Shown here one piece after another: positions 59,238 through 64,000 of a DNA stretch of 64,000 nt. The first letter of the stretch is position 1. Each line of letters starts with the position of its first letter. This DNA comes from Jacaranda mimosifolia (Eukaryota > Streptophyta > Magnoliopsida > Lamiales > Bignoniaceae). The translations under genes were made by a program, and so were the position numbers. The notes beneath the pieces were generated by a model. It worked only from the letters and a program-made list of their open reading frames with translations, ran no database searches and had not been told where the DNA came from. The stretch lies in NCBI GenBank assembly GCA_018894105.1, contig CM032127.1, positions 2,947,001 through 3,011,000 on the forward strand, written 5' to 3'.

Positions 59238-62200
59238 CTAATTTACGCCATTTGAGTTCTCAGAAAAATCTTTGATTGCCTCTGCAGTCATTAGAGCAAC
59301 CACAGCTTTGTGGATGGCTATATCTGCTCTATAGAGCAGTCTTTGAGCCTTCTCCCTCTTGAGCTTAGCCATGTTGTGTGCATGATGTGCTGCACTTGAT
59401 GCATCGCGTAACCTAAACTCGTGATGATCTGAACTATCCAACTGATCGAGTCCTTGCCTATGGGGGCTTTCAACATAGAAGTGCCTCTGACCGGATAATT
59501 CAGGCAGACCCCTGTTCCACTGCTGAATTCCATTTCTGTTCCCCGTGGTTCTCTGGTTGTAGGACATCATCTGTACGTTGTGAAAAGAGGAGTATGGTCC
59601 AAGCTTCTTTGGCTTGTTCTTATAAATCTTTGCGCTACCTTTCCATTCAGACACATTAGCGCTCAACGAAAAATGCACATCTCGTGGAGAAAAAACCCTT
59701 GTTGAAGGATGGAGTGATGGTGAAAAATCAGATGAATCATGTATTCTGCTTGCATAAAATACTTTATCATCTCCAAATGCATGCCCATTTGATCTTCTCC
59801 CTGCCAAAGTGGATGATGCTAGGTAATGAAGCTAGAAAGAAAACAGACTAAAAGAAGGGAATAAATGTATATTTAAAAAAAAAAGAAAAAAGAAAAAAAG
59901 GAATAAAAGAGGAGGGGGAAAAAGGAGGAGGAGAAAGAAAGAAAGAACTGATGGTGTGGTGGCAAAGAATTGAACAGTACCGAAAACAAGACTGTCGTGA
60001 TCCCCAGAGGAAGCATGGTGATGTCCGGAAACTGGAAATCTCCTGTGGGACCGTTGTTTGGGACCCCTGTTAGGAACATCCAAGCCCCGTGGTTTCAGGC
60101 AGAAAGCAAACATGGGTGGTTTTTCAGAAGGAATCTTCTCCTGACTGCTGACAGAAAATGCACAATTGCCTCGAGCAACAGTATGCTCCCACTCCTTCAG
60201 CTGTTGTTCATACCTCTCCCAAAGAGGAGGCTGAATACAAGACAGTGACACCAGTCAATGACACGAGTCTACGAGTAACAAATAGAAAGACAATATAAAT
60301 CTAAAATAAATGAAAATACTAAGCTAAAATACAGCAACAGATATGTATGTAAGGCCGCTACAGACAGAAATTTTCTAATAACTGCCCTTGGATTAATGTT
60401 AATAATTTTACTCAGAAATCAACAAGATTGGTTGGATGAGTGGTATCTTGTTTGTACATTGCAATTAGAAAAAGACATGAACATGTGCACACAAAAATCG
60501 ATGCAACAGAAAATGGGTTACCGAGGCAGAAGAATATTTTCTTCTTCTTTAACTTACAAATGAAAATTCTCAATAAATTAATTGTGTAACTCATGAAAAA
60601 AAGAAAACAGCCAATAATAGTTAATGAAAAGATTTTCAGGCCCCCATGCATCAACAGTCACACAACCCCCTCAACTTTACGACGTCATGATTTAGCTTCT
60701 CAATGGATATCTGCATTGACTAAAATGCGACACACATGAGATGACAAAATGGGCAACCACAATAACATCATTTAACCATCAACTTATTTTATAATTAAAA
60801 TCATCACCTCAGCAAGCCATTTGAGGTGTTTGTTCAGCATTGCCTAACAGTGGGAGAAGCATACTTTAGCTACTGACTAGTTAAAACTTTAAGTGAGTTT
60901 TGTGTCTGTGGCAGAGAAAGAAAGAGGACAATTTGGGGTTTTAAAATTTGCTCAGCGAGGTTGGAAAAATGTGAGCAAGAGCTAGCTGGATTGAGTTTTG
61001 CAGTTATATGCAGATTACTACCTAACATCATGGGCTTCATTCAGACACATGAAAAAGAATACTTTAGATCATCCAGTTGCTTAGAAAGTCAAAATACTGA
61101 TGAACAGTAACAAGTCCAAGTACATTGCACCTAAGAGGTCAACATGAAGCATGCATTTGACATAAAGCATTACACTTCTAAGACAATTCAAAAGTTGCGC
61201 ACTTATTCTTTACTTTATTTTCCTCCTGGTTAACAATACTCCAGTTCACATATCACCTCTACAACACCTTTAACATGCCTTTCACAATAAAGCAAGCAAA
61301 GATATAAAAGGTATACTCTGTTCAATAAAACGATATACCCAGCTTACTAGATGCATTCATGATATAATAATATAATATAAGAGGAGAATAATATGAACTT
61401 TCAAAAGAAAGGCAAACTCTTAGTACCTGCAAATGTCTTATCAAAGGCATGCCCATTTTCTCCCTCTTCTGTCGCCAGTGTTTATATATTACTTTAGCAG
61501 CTTCCACAGAACCTGTTCCAATCACAAGCTCCTCAATTTCAGCATCTGTGAAGTTGTCATGAAGCTTAGCATATGAAACTTTTTCAAACATGTCTATTGT
61601 CTTTTCCAAGAACTCCTCAGATATCTCTTCATATAAGTGTCGGCCAGTACAATTTTTGTTTGCCATCAACCACTGTTCATCATCACTATCCATGTCATAT
61701 AAAATATGTGAGGGATCCATCGCCATTTCAACATCAGTTTGAACCTGTCGGAAATACTTTGTAGGACTTCGAAAGAAAGGGATTTCAGCTCCATGATCAT
61801 CGCTTTCCTCAACTAGACGGACTCCAGGAATGGGGATGTTCTTCATAGAAGCAGCACGAATATTCCGATTGTAACACTCCTCATGCATCTCCTTGAAAAG
61901 CGTCCACTGGCTCCGGTCTGGAAACTCCAGTACCCAGTCCTTTCCCCCTTTCCACATCATAGCATGTGAGTAGCGATTGGTTGACCCAGGTTGCAAAATA
62001 TGTTTAACTTTATATGAATATTTTGCAACCCCAGAAAGTTTCACAGCTAGTCTCCATTCATTATGATCGGCATCTTCCAAGACAATATGTGCCCCACATT
62101 CTCTCCATCCTTTGTACCCATCAGTGACTAAAACATTTGCAACACAAATAAGCAACTCCAGATTTTTCTGGTTATTCCCAGAACCATCAGATAACCTCTT

Positions 62201-64000
62201 CAGGCTAGCCCTCCTAATCCGTTTGCAAGGTAGAGATCTTGAGCTTGGCATCTTTTGCTTTGTGCTGAAATCATAACCTGCAAAAGGCAATGTGTACTGA
62301 ACCTGAGTGCGTGGCTTCTTTGGTCCATTACTGAACCCATTGGGCATGAAGTTTGGCTTCCCATCAGGCCATCCAGGAGAGTGCTGTCCAAGAGGGGAAG
62401 AAATTGAGCTGCTTCTACCATGTTGACATGAACTTCTGAGCCCGTTAGGGTTGGGGTTATGAACAGAGCCATCACGTACATTCCAACTCACACCAGAGAT
62501 CTGGGATATACAACCTTTTCCATCAAAAGGCATATCAACTTGTTCAAAAGATGGAATCTCAACAACCATCCCTCCTGATGTGGAATCACTCCTGCGATTG
62601 GAGGTTTGAGATGTGATACATGTTGGCACAGATGTGGGTGCAGATACAACAATCTGTTGATGGACTTCCTTCTTAGACTCACATTGGTTTGATTGAGCAA
62701 TAACCCCAGGTGCTATTTGAGTAAATTCTTTGGAAAAGCCAGCTGTTGCATCATCATCCAGATTCCCCTTCTGGAGTTTCTCAGAAGAGTCAGTGTTCTC
62801 AGCAGCATTGCTTGCCAGGACAACATCCATCCCCAAATTTTGTTGATAACTTGACAAATCCCTGAAAGCAGGAGCTTCTGTGTCCAAATTTCTGATTTCA
62901 GGATCAGTGGTGACATCTGGAATAGCAACTGTGCTGGGCTCAAATTGAGCACATTCTGCAACTTTTTCCCCACCATTTTCTGGACTTTCTGATGTGCACA
63001 GTGCATCCTGATGTTGGAGGTTGATGGAAGCAAAACTATGTTCCATAAGTAACTGCAGATGCAGAGTGAGAAAGAAGGATGGCGCAGCAGAAAAGGAGAG
63101 AGCAAATTGAGGAACTTTTCCAGGCTTTGCAGCCAGACTGAAAGCAGTCTGACTCATCCTTGTATTACAGGCTTCTTTGGAAAAACCCATTGGCATAATG
63201 CCCGGCACAATTTTTGTTTTGAAACCCTGATAATGAGAGAGTATCGAGAACCATTGTTGTTAGAAGAAGAAGCAGCAGGTATTTAAAAAATAACAATAAT
63301 AGTAGTAGAAATTACCAACTCACAGTCTCTAGCTATGACATAACTAATTAAACAAAAATGTCCTCGACCTCACCAGCACCAAAAACAAAAATATGATAAA
63401 AGAAGAAGAAAACTGAATGTGGAGTATCTGGGCAAATTCAATACCATTGACCTTACAAAAACATGTCAAAAAATAAAATACTCCCTCCCTCCACATATAA
63501 AGTCCATGTTTCAATTGGCACAAAGGTTCAGATAAAATTCCAAAATGTGATTGTAGGGATTTTTCTAACACTTTTACCATCAAAACTAGTAATTGAGCTA
63601 GTGGGAGACTAATCATTACTTTAGGGACATCATAAGGAAATGAACTACAATTTCAGGAAAACAAAATATTACTTACGGACATCCCAAAGAGGAAATACAT
63701 CATTAGTTTGTGAAAACCTTCATGTCAAAATTGGAAATAGCAAATGAGTTGGTAAGAAAAAGGGTATACCTGATCTGAGTACAGTTCTAAACCAACACGA
63801 GGTTTGCATTGCTGAAACCTCCCAAATCCAAGTTGCTTTATATTGTCATATGTGCACTCTGAGACTGGTAGTTGTTTGATGAGAAGACAATGTTGCAGAA
63901 TCTCAGATTCCAAGTAAAGCCACTTTGAACTTTTTAGTCTGGAGAAACTGTAAAATACAAACACATGCTGCTTCCTTAGATCTTGAGCACTAGAAAGCTG
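59238..64000 (-). CDS. Enhancer of polycomb-like protein (EPL/EPC), C-terminal part
   Basis: Enhancer of polycomb proteins are scaffold subunits of NuA4-type histone acetyltransferase complexes; plant relatives of this longer kind (At5g04670/At4g32620 type) are nuclear regulators (family knowledge). Four exons are visible, joined in frame: 64000-63770 (open to the edge), 63226-61427, 60230-59981, 59800-59238. This gives ~947 residues without the N-terminus. Plant-conserved blocks are GIMPMGFSKEACNTRMS and PPFAL-type FALSFSAAPSFFLTLHLQLL. The EPC core is in the long exon: HAMMWKGGKDWVLEFPDRSQ, AASMKNIPIPGVRLVEE, YDMDSDDEQWL, KVIYKHWRQKREKMGMPLIR, continuing over the intron into PPLWERYEQQLKEWE. 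The C-terminus has a basic/Arg-rich KLKREKAQRLLYRADIAIHK helix, then TAG at 59238-59240. No lesion is seen. Confidence 0.9.
60252..61426 (-). other. 1.2-kb intron of the Enhancer-of-polycomb-like gene
   Basis: Lies between the LIRHLQ and PPLWERYE codons. AT-rich, no gene or clear transposon seen. Confidence 0.6.

Noticed and set aside
58848..59275. Two overlapping 100-codon plus-strand frames
   Set aside because: They run antisense to the 3' UTR and last exon of the Enhancer-of-polycomb-like gene and resemble no family.
1..64000. CRISPR arrays, bacterial operons, phage or integrated plasmid features
   Set aside because: No spaced identical repeats, ribosome-binding pattern or prokaryotic gene order; all supported genes are plant nuclear genes.
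1..64000. tRNA, rRNA or snoRNA genes
   Set aside because: I saw no tRNA A/B-box pair with a cloverleaf or rRNA-like block by eye; a tRNAscan or Rfam search would be needed to exclude small ones.

Overview
The window is nuclear DNA of a flowering plant, most likely a eudicot. It is AT-rich with long AT intergenic stretches. Genes have short GT/AG-bounded exons and plant-typical families (FCS-like zinc finger, SUVH histone methyltransferase, RZFP34-type CHY/RING ligase, leucine-rich repeat extensin, MOT1-type molybdate transporter, AGD14-type ArfGAP). Many small non-autonomous transposons with terminal inverted repeats are present. The species cannot be fixed from sequence alone. The main structure is a directly oriented tandem segmental duplication. 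Copy A occupies about 1-7892 and continues off the left edge; copy B occupies about 15965-30891. Both carry, in order, an FCS-like zinc-finger gene (+), a SUVH5/6-type gene (-) and an RZFP34-type gene (-). The copies have decayed in complementary ways. In A the FLZ gene is open as far as it is visible, SUVH is reduced to a 3' SET fragment by an ~8.1-kb deletion, and RZFP34 has at least seven lesions. In B the FLZ gene is frameshifted ahead of its zinc finger, the SUVH reading frame is nearly complete, and RZFP34 can be spliced into a complete 322-residue frame over 11 coding exons. The ~8 kb between the copies holds a small membrane-protein gene (7935-8435) and several inverted-repeat elements, including one with ~340-base arms (13877-15450). 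Right of the duplication are: AT-rich DNA with hAT-like elements (31-35.8 kb); a leucine-rich repeat extensin gene with a one-base frameshift behind its signal peptide (35.8-37.5 kb); a SWIM/MULE-type zinc-finger gene (38.5-42.1 kb, -); a transposon-dense tract with nested elements (42.7-49 kb); an intronless molybdate transporter gene (49.3-50.7 kb, +); a secreted 12-cysteine thionin-like peptide gene (51.5-52.0 kb, -); an AGD14-type ArfGAP gene with 13 coding exons (53.0-57.1 kb, -); and the 3' part of an Enhancer-of-polycomb-like gene that runs off the right edge (59.2-64 kb, -). The genes are independent plant transcription units, not an operon. Shared themes are chromatin regulation (SUVH, Enhancer of polycomb) and stress or hormone signalling (FLZ, RZFP34), but nothing in the sequence ties them into one pathway. 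All exon boundaries come from reading-frame continuity, GT/AG sites and family resemblance by eye; no transcript or database evidence was available.
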